From Cunninghamia lanceolata (Eukaryota > Streptophyta > Pinopsida > Cupressales > Cupressaceae): a DNA stretch of 64,000 bases. The translations under genes were made by a program, and so were the position numbers. The stretch covers positions 41,570,001 through 41,634,000 of the forward strand of contig BSBN01000809.1 in NCBI GenBank assembly GCA_027924645.1, given 5' to 3'. This document shows positions 11,487 to 22,227 of the stretch, piece after piece. Each line of letters begins with the position of its first letter. Within the stretch, counting starts at the first letter, position 1. The notes under the pieces are model-generated. The model had not been told where the DNA came from. It did not search any database and was given only the letters and a program-made list of their open reading frames with translations.

Positions 11487-12280
11487 ATGTCTGAGGTAGA
11501 ATATCTACAAGCTAACCCTGATCAATTTGATAGGTTAGCCAAGTATGTTAAAAACAAGACCGCCCCTACAGGGCAGGATTCTTTCAAAACTACTCATGAC
11601 TCCTGGAATAACAGGTCTACCCAAAATAACCTAGTCACTAATCTCCTTGTCGCTCGAGGGAAAATAGAACCTTTCTATGTTTCTCTATTAGTCAATGGCC
11701 ACAAGTTAAGTAATTGTGTCATAGACTCGGGAGCTTCTGACAATGTAATGCATGCAAAGGTGGAAGATGTTCTCGGTCTCACTTTGACTAAGACCTTTGG
11801 GAGATGCTTTTCAATGGAAAATAAGCAAGTGGCTTTGTTAGGCCAAATCAAGGATGCCCAATTTGCATTTGCATCTTTTCCAGATAAGAGGGTCAAGATG
11901 ATCATCCTAGTTGTTGATGTTCTAGCTTCGTATGGTATTTTGCTTGGACGTAATTTTTGTAAGGATGTAGGAGGAGAACTGAGCATGGATTTATCTAAAG
12001 CAAGGATACCTGTTAAAGGTGTCATGCATAAATTGCTTCCTGAAAGGGAGGCAAAATATATTGTTACTCAAACTGACAATCTGAAAGCTCAAATTTTGTT
12101 TGAGTCTTCAAGGATGGGTAATTATTTCTTGAGTACTGAAAATACTTCTAGTTCATCAGATGAGAGTTTAGATGTTTTAGATGGAGAATCAGAAGATAAT
12201 TCAGATGAAAGTTTAGACGAGAGCATAGTGATGTTGGATTCTTCTCTCTCTGATGAGGAAGAATCTACTGGTCATAGAAA
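11487..12280 (+). pseudogene. G1 aspartic protease
   Basis: The frame is open here and continues to 12380. The active-site motif VIDSGASDNVM follows FYVSLLVNGHKLSNC, and the second strand block ends in YGILLGRNFC, as in retropepsin-type proteases of plant Gypsy elements. The catalytic Asp is intact, unlike in G2. A Ser/Asp/Glu-rich linker of about 60 residues (about 12130-12280) leads into the RNase H. It would process the polyprotein. Confidence 0.8.
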
Positions 12281-12289
12281 CATCAAAAT

Positions 12290-12690
12290 GGGAAATTCAA
12301 ATGATGTTTGGATTTTAGAATTTGATGGTAGTTTCTCTTCAACTAGATCTGGAGCTGGAGTAGTTTTAATATCTCCATAAGGTGATATCTTTCCTCTCTC
12401 CTATAAGCTGTAGTTCGACAATACTAATAACACCATAGAGTACGAGTCATTGCTACTTGGAACGGAGGTTGCTCGTGTTAGATGTATTAAAAATCTCCAT
12501 GCACAAGGCGATGCTAAACTTATTGTTTGTCAAGTAAGGAATCTCTATCAAACCAAGAATGAGAGATTAAGGCATTATCGCAATCATGTCTAGGATTGCA
12601 TTGAAGATTTCAATGCTTTTGATATCTCCGCAGTACCAAGAAAATTTAATGATTGTGTTGATTCATTAGTTGTCTTTGCCACCCTTATGG
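12290..12690 (+). pseudogene. extra RNase H (RVT_3/archaeal-like) located upstream of RT in G1
   Basis: WILEFDGSFSSTRSGAG, IEYESLLLGTEVA and AQGDAKLIVCQV are the three acidic RNase H motifs (D, E, D) of the RVT_3 type. They are followed by QTKNERLRHY and a VPRKFNDCVDSL block. Stops interrupt the frame at about 12379 (SP(stop)GD), 12411 and 12592. In known Tat elements this extra RNase H normally follows the RT-linked RNase H, but here it precedes RT. G2 has the same order. Confidence 0.8.
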
Positions 12691-12899
12691 TTCCTCATAA
12701 GGACTTCAAAGGTAACAAGTACACAATTGAGTTGGTTTTCCAACCTAGTGTGCCAGTTAATACTGACCATTGGCAAGTCTTTAATGGTGACAATCAGATC
12801 ATAACTTTCCTAGAAAAGGAGGATAACTTTGATGAGCTCTACTTTGAAGGTAGTGATTCTCCACCTCAAGAATCTATTTCCGAAGTAGATTCACAAACT

Positions 12900-13970
12900 G
12901 GTGAGTAGATTATTCAACTAAAAGGGAATAAGATCCCAAAGGGTTTGGTTTCTTTGGAGAAGTTATTTGACAAGCATGATAGATATATCAAATAGTAACA
13001 GCAACTTGATTTAAATTCTTCAATGGAATTTGAGCAAGTAAATTTCAGTTCTGAAGCAGATCCCAAGATGGTTAACATTAGGAAATGTTGCATGGCTGGT
13101 GAGAAATTCAAGTTCATCACACTTCTTCTCCATTACATTGATGTGTTGGCGTACTCATATGATGATCTAAAGTCTTTCAGACCCAAGGAGATTTAACACA
13201 AAATTCCTCTCAAGGTTGGATCATTGCCTCACAAGCAAAAGCAGAGGCGGTATAATCCCAAGATATTAGGTATTATTCTTTCTAAAATTCAAAAAATGCT
13301 AAATGCTAGAATAATCTTTCCTATCCATCATTCTACTTGGATTGCAAATATTGTTCCTGTGAGAAAGAACGGAGAAATCTATAGTTGTGTTGATTTATGA
13401 AACCTAAATCAATCCTCTTTGAAGGATAAGTATCCCCTACCTATAATGGACCAAGTATTACAAACTGTAACTAGTTCAGAGATGTTGTCTATGTTAGACA
13501 GTTTTTCAGGATACAATCAAGTAGAAGTCAGTGAAGCAGATCAATACAAGACTACTTTTGCAACACCTTGGGGCACATTTGCATACCAAAGGATGTCGTT
13601 TGGTTTAATTAATGATGGTGCTTCTTTCCAAAGGGAAATGGATCTCGCTTTCAGAGATGAAATGGGGAAATTCATTGTGGTGTACCTAGATGACTTGACT
13701 GTTTTCTCTAAAAATCATCAAGATCATGCCTATCATTTGCGGCAGGTTCTGGAACGGTGTCAACAAAATGGTATTTCTCTAAATCCTAAGAAATCAGTTT
13801 TTGGGGTTATGAAGGGAAAGCTTCTTGGTCACATTGTGTCCAAAGAAGGCACTAAAATTGACTCTGAGAGGGTAAAATCTATTCAAAGTCTTACTTTGCC
13901 TGCCAGTAAGATAGTTGTTCATTCTTTCTTTGGGAAGGTGAATTTCTTGTGAAGGTTCATTGCAGAGTTC
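12900..13970 (+). pseudogene. G1 reverse transcriptase
   Basis: The RT region runs from about 13070, with the motifs IIFPIHHSTWIANI, NLNQSSLKDKYPLPIMD, MLDSFSGYNQ, TTFATPWGTFAYQRMSFGL and the polymerase box FIVVYLDDLTVFS (YLDD intact near 13680). It continues through SLNPKKSVFG and KGKLLGHIV. Stops at 13193 (TAA), 13397 (TGA at the conserved VDFRNLN Arg) and 13951 (TGA at an Arg) break it. G2 encodes the same blocks on the other strand. It would copy element RNA into DNA. Confidence 0.9.
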
Positions 13971-14480
13971 GCAGAGAAAACATGTCATATTGTTAATATG
14001 ATGAAGGGTAAAACCACTTTCCATTGGAACACGGAAGGAAAGGAAGCTTTTGAAGACATTAAAAGAGCCATAGCTCATGCTCTGGTTCTAGTTTGTTCTG
14101 ACTATACTAAAGGTTTCATAATGTATAGTTATGCTTCTGAGCATACACTTTTAGCAATTCTGGTTCAGCAGAATGAGGAAGGTGTGGAATCTCTGATTTC
14201 ATTTATGAGTTGCCCTCTGAAGGCTCATGAACTAAAGTACTCAAATATGGAGAAACATGCTTACACCATAGTCAAGGCAGTGAAGCATTTCAGATTTTAT
14301 ATTCTGAATTCTCAGACTATTGTTATGGTGCCAGACACAACAGTGAAATCTATCCTGACACAACAAGAATTTGAGGCTAAAAGAGGTAATTGGATTGCCA
14401 AAATTCAAGAGTTTGATCTTGATATCAAACCCACCAAGCATGTGCGTGGGAGAGGTTTGTGTCAGCTGATTGCTAACAAT
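13971..14480 (+). pseudogene. G1 RT-linked RNase H (Gypsy type)
   Basis: After the RT, TFHWNTEGKEAFEDIK and LVLVCSDYTKGFIMYSYASE form the connection and first RNase H strand. YSNMEKHAYTIVKAVKHFRFY and a WIAKIQEFDLDIK block follow. The first catalytic Asp of the usual YTDAS is replaced by Ser (MYSYAS). It is continuous with the integrase frame to 14771. Confidence 0.8.
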
Positions 14481-15814
14481 GTTCCAAAAGAAACAGGAGA
14501 TGAAGAGGTAGAGGTTGAGGATGTTCCAACTGTTCTCTTCGTTACTACAACAGATGAGTGGTATTCCAATATCACTTATTTTCTCACCTATGGTGGGTGT
14601 CCTTCTCATTTATCTTATAAAGAGAAGCAGACTATCAAGTTAAAGGCTAAAAACTATGTTTTGTGGGATAACAGTTTGTATAAAAGAAGCCTTGATGGAG
14701 TTTTTCTCTGTTGTGTGGATAAAGCACAACAAAGAAAACTTTTAGAGTCTTTTCACAATTTGGCCTATTGAGGACATTTTTCTGCACCTGTAATAGCTCA
14801 TAAAATTTTGCGGGCTAGGTACTATTGGCCTACATTATTTCAAGATGTGTACAACTAGGTACGTAGATGTGAACTCTATCAACAGTTCATTGGGAAGCCT
14901 AAGTTGGTTGCGCTACCACTAAAGCCAGTTGTGTTTGAAGAACCTTTTCAACAATGAGGAATTGACTTCATTGGTGTTGTGAATCCACCATCAAGTGCAG
15001 GACACAATTTTGTTCTCACTGCAACAGATTACTTCACCAAGTGGGTGGAGGCAATTCTAGTTAAGCATGCTACTTCAAAGGTAGTATGTAATTTTCTCAA
15101 GGAGAATATTATTTCTTAGTTTGGAGTTCCAAACAAAATTGTAGTAGGTAATGCTACGTGTTTTTCTTCAAATGAGACCACTAGTTTTTGCTTTGAATAT
15201 GGGATCATTCTTTCTCATTCATAAGACTATTATCCACAAGGGAATGGTCAGGCAGAATCTAGTAACAAAAATTTGGTTACTATCATTAGGAAACTGGTGG
15301 AGGATAATCAGAGAACATGGCATAAAGCTTTGTTTGATCCTTTATGGGAAGATAGAATTACCCCCAAAAGGGAAATAGGCATGTCACCATTTCAACTTCT
15401 TTATGGTTTGAATGTAGAAATACCTATTACTTTGGAATTGTCGGCTTTGAAGTTGGCAAAAGCAGTGGAAGATAGAACTTTTGAAAGTTCTGTTGACAAA
15501 AGAATAATGTACCTCTCTGAACTTGAAGAGCAGTCGGTTATGGTAGTAGACCGTATTGTTGAGCATCAAAGTCAGGTCAAGAAACTTTTTGACAAGAAGC
15601 CAAAGGCTAGAGAATTTCAAATTTGGGGATCAAGTCTTGTTATGGGACAAGAGGAGAGAACCAAAAGGAATGCATGGGAAGTTTGATTCTATGGAGAGGC
15701 CCATTTGTCATTCACCAATTTTTTGGTGAGAATAGTTTCTTGCTGGAGTATCTTGATGGGACACCATTCTTGCTGCCTCACAGTGGACAACATTTGAAAC
15801 ATTTCAATCCTTGA
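14481..15814 (+). pseudogene. G1 integrase
   Basis: An H2C2 zinc-binding region (HNLAY to VRRCELYQQF, 14750-14885) precedes the rve core. The first catalytic Asp is in ATDYFTKWVEA and the Glu in GNGQAESSNKN. The middle Asp is lost: VVGNAT replaces the usual VTDNGT at about 15147. A C-terminal region with YLDGTPFLLPHSGQHLKHF ends at 15814. Stops at about 14769, 14856, 14955, 15118 and 15223, and a frameshift near 15620, break the frame. No chromodomain follows. It would insert the DNA copy. Confidence 0.85.
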
Positions 15815-16024
15815 AGTATCAGATAAGTTCATTTGTACATTTGTATAGTTTTTGTGTTTTTACTTTTTCATTTTTTTTTAGTCTTTTTATTTCTTTTGTT
15901 TTGTTTAGTCCACTTGACTCTGTGGCCCAATGGCATGGATGAAGGCACTTAGAGGCTGGATTCTTCTCCCTTTGATCATTTCAAATGACGATCGAAGGAA
16001 GTTCCCCAATTAGAGCCAGTTGTT
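15815..16024 (+). promoter_or_regulatory. 3' untranslated region of G1 with inverted PBS-like motif before the 3' LTR
   Basis: No ORF is present and there is a T-rich stretch at 15860-15900. The last 25 bases contain TTCCCCAATTAGAGCCAG directly before TGTCC. This resembles the reverse complement of the element's own PBS (TTCCCCAGTAGAG). There is no long purine tract in the usual PPT position. Confidence 0.5.
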
Positions 16025-16492
16025 GTCCTCAAAACAAGCTGAGCTCATTTTATAGGACAACCCCTATGAAACAAGTCCTTTTTGTAGCCTATAGACTCTA
16101 AGCATGCAAATCGAGGCAAGATCCTCTTGACCTCGAGCATAGTCCTCCTACTTCGGAAGATCTTTCGAATATTCTTTTGGTTTGGATCCTTGAAGTTTGT
16201 GTTTTTGAATCAATTATCAAATTGGTCAAATTTAGTTTTTAGTGTGTTTTAAAAAGCATTAGTTTTTATTTTGCATCCCATGTAGGGGCAGCAAAATTTG
16301 CTGCCCTTACATGGGAGTTTATTTTCATAACTTGCAAAGGCGGTAAAATTTGCTGCCTATGCAGTTTTACTTTTGTTGACATGCAAGTGCAAGGGCAGAA
16401 AATTTCACCACCCCTGCATGTTTGATTATTTAAAAGCCCCAGTGCATTGCCAGTGAATTTCACTGACCATGCATGTTGAGTTAAACCTAAGT
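16025..16492 (+). repeat. 5' fragment of original G1 3' LTR (468 bp)
   Basis: It begins TGTCCTCAAAACAAGC right after the internal region and matches the first about 470 bp of the 5' LTR with many scattered differences. It includes three or four of the palindromic units. It ends abruptly in ...CCTAAGTAATG, where a copy of the Copia left flank begins. Confidence 0.85.
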
Positions 16493-17604
16493 AATGAATC
16501 TTGAAATTCACTAGACTGATGCATCTCCTTATGCACCTAGTTCAAAGGAGGGGCAATAACCCCTAACTTCTCCCAGAGATACTCAGATGTATCTTTAGGA
16601 AGACCCTTGGTGAATATATCAGCAACCTAATCCTTTGTAGGCACATACACAAGCTTCACTTCATTCTCTGCAACCTTCTCTCTCAAAAAGTGATACTGGA
16701 TTGATATATGTTTTCTCCTTTAGTGCATCACTAGATTCATTGAAATGTTAATAGCACTTGTATTATCACAAAAGATAGGAATAGGTTCATCATATACAAC
16801 TCTAATATCCTTCAAGATTTTCCTCATCCACAAAACTTTTGTGCAACAAGATGTTGCTGCAATGTATTTTTCCTCTACAGTAGACACAGATACTGAATCT
16901 TGCTTCTTACTTAACCATGACACCACTCTACCATCTATTGTCCTCAAAACAAGTTGAGCTCATTTTATAGGACAATCTCTACGAAACGAGTCCTTTTCGT
17001 AGCCTATAGATGCTGAGCACACAAATCGAGGCAAGATCCTCTTGACCACGTGCGTAGTCCTCTGCTTTGGAAGATCTTTTGAATATTATTTTGGTTCAGA
17101 TCCTCAAAGTTTGGGTTTTTGAATCAATTATCAAATTGGTCAAATTTAGTTTTTAGTGTGTTTTAAAAAGTGTTAGTTTTTATTTTGCATCCCATGCAAG
17201 GGCAGCAAAATTCACCACCCTTACATGGGAGCTTATTTTCATAAATTGCAAAGGCGGAAAAATTTGCCACCTATGCAATTTTACTTTTGTGGACATGCAA
17301 GTGCAAGGGCAGAAAATTTCACCGCCCCTGCATGTTTGATCGTTTAAAAGCCCCAGTGCATAGCCGGTGAATTTCACCACCCATGCATGTTGAGTTAAAC
17401 CTGAGTACAATTAATGCACTTTGTGTGAAGTTTTAATGAAGGAGATTTATATATTTTTGTTTTGTTTTTCAATTTACCTCCATTTTTCTCCTCATTATCC
17501 TCCTACATGCATGGTCCAACCCTAAGAATGTCTTGTTAGCATCTATCTACTTTAATTTTAGTTGTTTTCAGTTGGATTTCCATCGCCATTATCAGGTAGT
17601 TTTT
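16493..17604 (+). repeat. copied tract: Copia left flank plus first about 660 bp of G1 LTR
   Basis: This stretch repeats 3296-about 4407 at a constant offset of 13,197 with few differences: two in the about 445-bp Copia part, about five in the next 470 bp and none in the last about 197 bp. From about 17604 onward the similarity to the 5' LTR drops sharply (about 18 changes in the next 255 bp). The copied Copia RNase H piece lies at 16537-16938 on the minus strand. AATG at the left junction is shared by both parent sequences. Confidence 0.8.
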
Positions 17605-18335
17605 CAACTGATCTTCCTTTTATTTTTTTTCTTTGTTCTATCAAAAATGTTTTGTGATTTCATTAAACTGCTTTGTTTTACATCTTGTTTTGATAAGCTT
17701 AGCATTTGTAAATCATTTGTTTTTGTTTCAATGAGTATGGCGACTAGCACCACTGTTCATAGTTACCATTTTTGTTTTACAAACCCTGGTTTCTTAAGGG
17801 TGTTGCGTCGTGTTGGCAGAAAACTCGCCTCCCACAATTTTATTTATATCAAACCCTAATTCTTATCACAAGTGTGATGATTTCTGTGTCTTTCATTAAC
17901 AGTCATGCTTTTCTTTTTATATTTTTGAGTTTTGTGTTTTTCATTGCTTTACCCTATATGTAGGGGCGGCAAATTTTGCCGCCCCAGCACAAACAAAGAC
18001 CTTACAAGATCTACCTCATGTAAGGGTGGCGAAATTCACTGTCCCTCAATGATCAACATGTTTCAAATGTTAAAATACATCATAAATGCATCATCGACAG
18101 CTTTTGGAATCCCAACATATCAAAATAAACCAAGCCAAAAATGCACTAACAGAAAAATTTACCGCTTCAACTCTTGGACAATTCACTTTTCCCAAACATA
18201 CGAAAGCGGTACTTTTTGCTGTTTTGACATCCTTTGCATTACCAATATGCAGGGGTGGCAAATTTTACTGCCCCTACACATTGTTCAAAATACCCCTCAT
18301 ATGCAAGGATGGCAAAATTTGCCACTTGTGCATAT
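17193..18335 (+). repeat. palindromic unit cluster, right G1 LTR copy
   Basis: This is the second copy of the cluster at 3996-5137, unit for unit. The unit near 17961-17988 has the longest perfect core, GGGGCGGCAAATTTTGCCGC followed by CCC, a 23-nt perfect palindrome. The units are conserved in layout despite about 5-7% divergence around them. Confidence 0.7.
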
Positions 18336-18580
18336 TTCCCTGAAATGTATCTAAGTCCAGAGAAATTTCAAAATTTCAAACCAAGCCCGCTTTCGTCTAA
18401 ATTTTTAGCCCGCTTGCTTTGTACCCATTTTAAGCTCGCCTTTTCAATCATGATCGACAATATGCAATTTTCCCTAATTAGATATTTTTCCCCTAACTGC
18501 ATGATCTTGACTTTTCAAATGCAGTTTCTTCTGCAAGGTGTGCTCTATTCATCGACATCCTTTGGGTGTCATTCTTCAAA

Positions 18581-21500
18581 ATGTCTGAGCTGTCTCCAAA
18601 GAAGGTGAAGGCAATGAAGTACAAATACAAAGGAGTATTCTCAATCACCTCAGTTACCTCAAATGTTGATGATATTCAGGACACAGAGATCGGCCATGTA
18701 GATATGACTGAGTTTGTAGAGAGGACTAAGTCAGACAACCCTAGTCCTCTGATGCAAAAGATTGTTGCTAGCAACATTCACCTAGTGTCATCATTCCCAG
18801 TAGTAGCTCATAATACAGAGTTTGTTCTTCAGTGTGCTCATTTCTATAACAAAGACACTAGGACAGTGGTGGATACAAATGGTAATGTGATCATAAGACT
18901 GGACCCAAAGTTCATTGATAAAGTTTTCATGTGTCCCGCTTCTATTAAGGTTGTGAAACTTGATTTTACTGTTACCCAACAAGAATATGATAAGAATACT
19001 GAGAAGGCCAAAATGATAATTAACACTAAGTGGCTTAAGACTCCAAGGCCAAACTTGTCGAGGTGGCCAAGGAGCTTTCCTCAAAGTGATTTTTTTGAAG
19101 AAGTAGGAGATCTAATAACTCTTCTCAGTAGGATAAGGGGATTGGCTTCTTCTTCACTTTTTCATGAACGGATGTATCCTTTCATTAAGATTATACTTTA
19201 GGGCAAACACACCATCTTTTAGGGTGAACAAATCAGTAATGCTCTCCATGAGCAATTGACTAAGGTATCCACTACTTCCAAGTTCAATATGACTTCCTAT
19301 CTTGTGTATATAGCAACCTCAATGAGGATCATTCCTGGCTTGACATCTAAAGGAGATAGGAGGGTGCTTCTTGTGTATCAATATTATCCTTAGCTCACAT
19401 TGAAGGGTTCAATCCATCACTTCAGGAGGGTAAATGATGCCTTCTTTGCAGTGTTCATGTGTCTTTTTGATCCTCAATTAGAACAGAGAAGAGTTTCAGA
19501 TGAGGCTTGGTCAGTTGTGAATGGTTTCAAGTGTATGTTCTTATAGTTTCAAACTTTTTCATATCTAAGGGTTGGCTTTTTCTAAGGTTATCCTTACATG
19601 TTGCTGAGATTTCCTTTGGATAAACTTGTTCTGCTAGAATTGTGTAGACAAATGATTGTCATGCATAATAAACAAATGGAGCTTAAGAAACCAAGATTTG
19701 AGTTTCCATTTGAAATTGGCAAGTACTCAATGTCAACTGCAGCAAAGGCTAGAGCAATGTAGACTGAGATGTAGTTGGTGACCATGAAGCAATTCAAAAG
19801 AAGACCAAAGTTTGATTACAAGGGTGTAAAAGATAATATCAAAAGAAAGACTCAATTTCATAAGCCAATGGTTGAAGACATCTAGGTTGATCTGAGGACT
19901 GAGGAGGAAATCAGAAAACTAGATTATAGCAAGCTATCTCTAGATCAAATTGAGTATTTAGGCTTAGCTAATATTCCTGAAGATATGGTGGATGATGAAG
20001 AGCTGGTTGATCCTAAGTATAATAATCAGTAGATTGTTAATTCTCCTCTCCCCCCTATTCAATGGTCCCAAAAGGAATTGACTTCATTAAGGAAGAGGTT
20101 CGAACCTATGTTAGCTAACACGAACTTGTGGCTCCAAAGCAGAGGCATACCATTGAAGGATTTTGTAATTGGATCTGAAGAAGAGGTTTTAGAGCAAACT
20201 TGTAAAGGTTGAACTAAGAACAAAGAATAAAAGTGATACTCCAGGTATGTCCAAGGTTTCCAAACCAAGGATCAAATTTGTTTCTAAGGGAAAAAAGTCC
20301 AAGGTCACAGACAAAGAGTCTGAGGTAGGAGCAATGGAAGTTGAGGAACAGAGGACTAGTGAACCAGCTACTGAAGAGATGGAGGTTGAAGATAAGTCTT
20401 CAGAGGAACAGAGAGATGAACAAGAGAAAGAGATAGGAGATGGTCAAGAAGGTTTGCAAGATGAAGTTATGTCTCCACAGAAGGATGTACCACTAGAGAC
20501 CAAAACCCCTTCTCCTTTGCCTAGTGTATATGTTTCAGTTCCTTTGTTTGTTTTCCCTACTATTCCAATTTCACCCATCAACATTCCATCTTCTAAGTCT
20601 CCATCATCCTTGAGGACAATTTTTGATAATCCTCAATTTACTTTTGATAATGTTCTCCATTCTTCTGGCTCAATTCCTAGTTTGTCCTCATCATCTTTTG
20701 ACATTGGAGATTCTTCCATCTTTGATCACTTTCTTTTGGGATCTAAGCAAGTTTCAAATGTGGATGTATCAGGTGTAGTGTTTACTAATACTCCTCCTAT
20801 TGTTTCTACTTCAAGTGCTGGTGCAATCCCTATTACACCAACAATGGAACCTAATCCAAATGTAAGCACCTCTGTGCTCCCTCCATGGCTATCAGCTTAT
20901 ACACCCAAGAGAAAGCAACAAGCCATCTCCCCAGATGATTTTGATTTTGGTAAACTAATGCCAGTCAAGGCTAAGACTCAAAAGAAGCCTAAAACATTTT
21001 CTCGAGTGCTAGAAGATAAGGGGCACAAATTTGTGGAAACTGCCAAACCCCTACAGGATGCCACCATTGAGAATTTTAGTATGAATGATTATTCTATTTC
21101 CAAAATTGAACTTGGAAAAATCACACATGAGAGTATAAAAGATGATATGCAATCTGTATTGGATTCTTTGATTCAAAAGTTTGATAAAGAAAAGGAAATG
21201 AAGGATTATTATAAGGCAATGGAAGAATAATTGACTACAGTGGTAAGAAAGATCACCTTGACTTCTGAATCAGTAACTCCTAAAGTTGTTTCTATAGAAG
21301 ACACTATCATTCAGAAGGCTGAAAAGACTCATATCAAAGGAAAGGTGGTTGAGGAATATTTGGAAAAGATGCATGCACATGGAGTATCTCTTCTTACAGA
21401 TGTAGTTGAGAAGACAGGTAAAATGGAAAAGGTCAGAGCAGAGCTCAATGATTTGGTTGACACTATTTCTCACGATATTGAGTATTTGGATCAAAGCTAT

Positions 21501-22025
21501 GATAAATGGACATAAATGAGGAAATTAAAAATGAATTCTTTGATATCAATTGGTTTTATTCCAAATCAGGATTCATACACAGAGACTAAGGAAGCATTGA
21601 GTTACCGGAGAAATGTTTTAAAGGATTTGATCAAGGATCTAGAAACTATCAAGGAGCTGAGTGACAAAAGTGATGTTATTCTCTTACATAAGTTGGAGGA
21701 GCTTCCATACTATTTGGAATCAAAGGATAATCAATTTCTTCCTACGAATGAGATGATCCAAGAGTTTGAGAACATGTTTCAGAAGGAATTTGAAGATAAA
21801 ACCTTTTCAGTCTCTTCTATGGATAATATTTTGGACAATCAGTTAACTTTGGATAACCTAAAGGCCAAGTTAACTAGTCATGCTAAAGCAATCACAATAG
21901 TAAGGGATGCGATAGTCAGGGCCCAGATGATTTTTAGGAACACTGTCAGTCCAGCCAGTTTGGGGATGCAAGTTGCATTTACCATGTATGATGCCCATTT
22001 GAAGAAAGAAGGTAGTGCAAGTTGA
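18581..22025 (+). pseudogene. U3-encoded accessory ORF of G1, better-preserved copy (about 1,148 codons)
   Basis: An ATG at 18581 (MSELSPKKVK), with a second in-frame ATG at 18614 (MKYKYKG), opens a frame uninterrupted to 19201. The same coding pattern then runs to TGA at 22023-22025. Regions: a globular N-terminal block with LVSSFPVVAHNTEFVL and NVIIRLDPKFIDKVF; a middle block ending EELVDPKY; an acidic then Ser/Pro-rich low-complexity stretch (20290-20900); WLSAYTPKRK with a basic segment; and a Lys/Glu-rich C-terminus. Stops at 19199, 19391, 19772, 19883 and 21228 break it. At most of these the other LTR has a sense codon, often CAG, CAA or TGG. A splice-acceptor-like TTTTCAAATGCAG ends at 18524. 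The G2 LTRs encode a homologue. Function unknown; I recognise no catalytic motif. The N-terminal pattern is vaguely like accessory proteins of other plant retrotransposons. Confidence 0.75.
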
Positions 22026-22219
22026 AGCAGCTTTTCATAACTTAGTTTATTTTCTATTTTTCATATGTACTTTTGAAATAGTTTTGGACATATTTACATG
22101 TACTTTTCTCATATGTAATTACATGTAAAAACATAGGAAGTCCCAAGTCAATAAGGACTCCTATTTTTTAATAAGTCAAAGTAGTTAGGTTTTTCCTAAA
22201 TTTTCTCAAGGCCTCTCCC

Positions 22220-22227
22220 TATAAATA
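22220..22227 (+). promoter_or_regulatory. TATA box of right G1 LTR
   Basis: TATAAATA in the same context as at 9020, 755 bp from the LTR end. It would read outward into the adjoining Copia fragment on the antisense strand. Confidence 0.6.
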
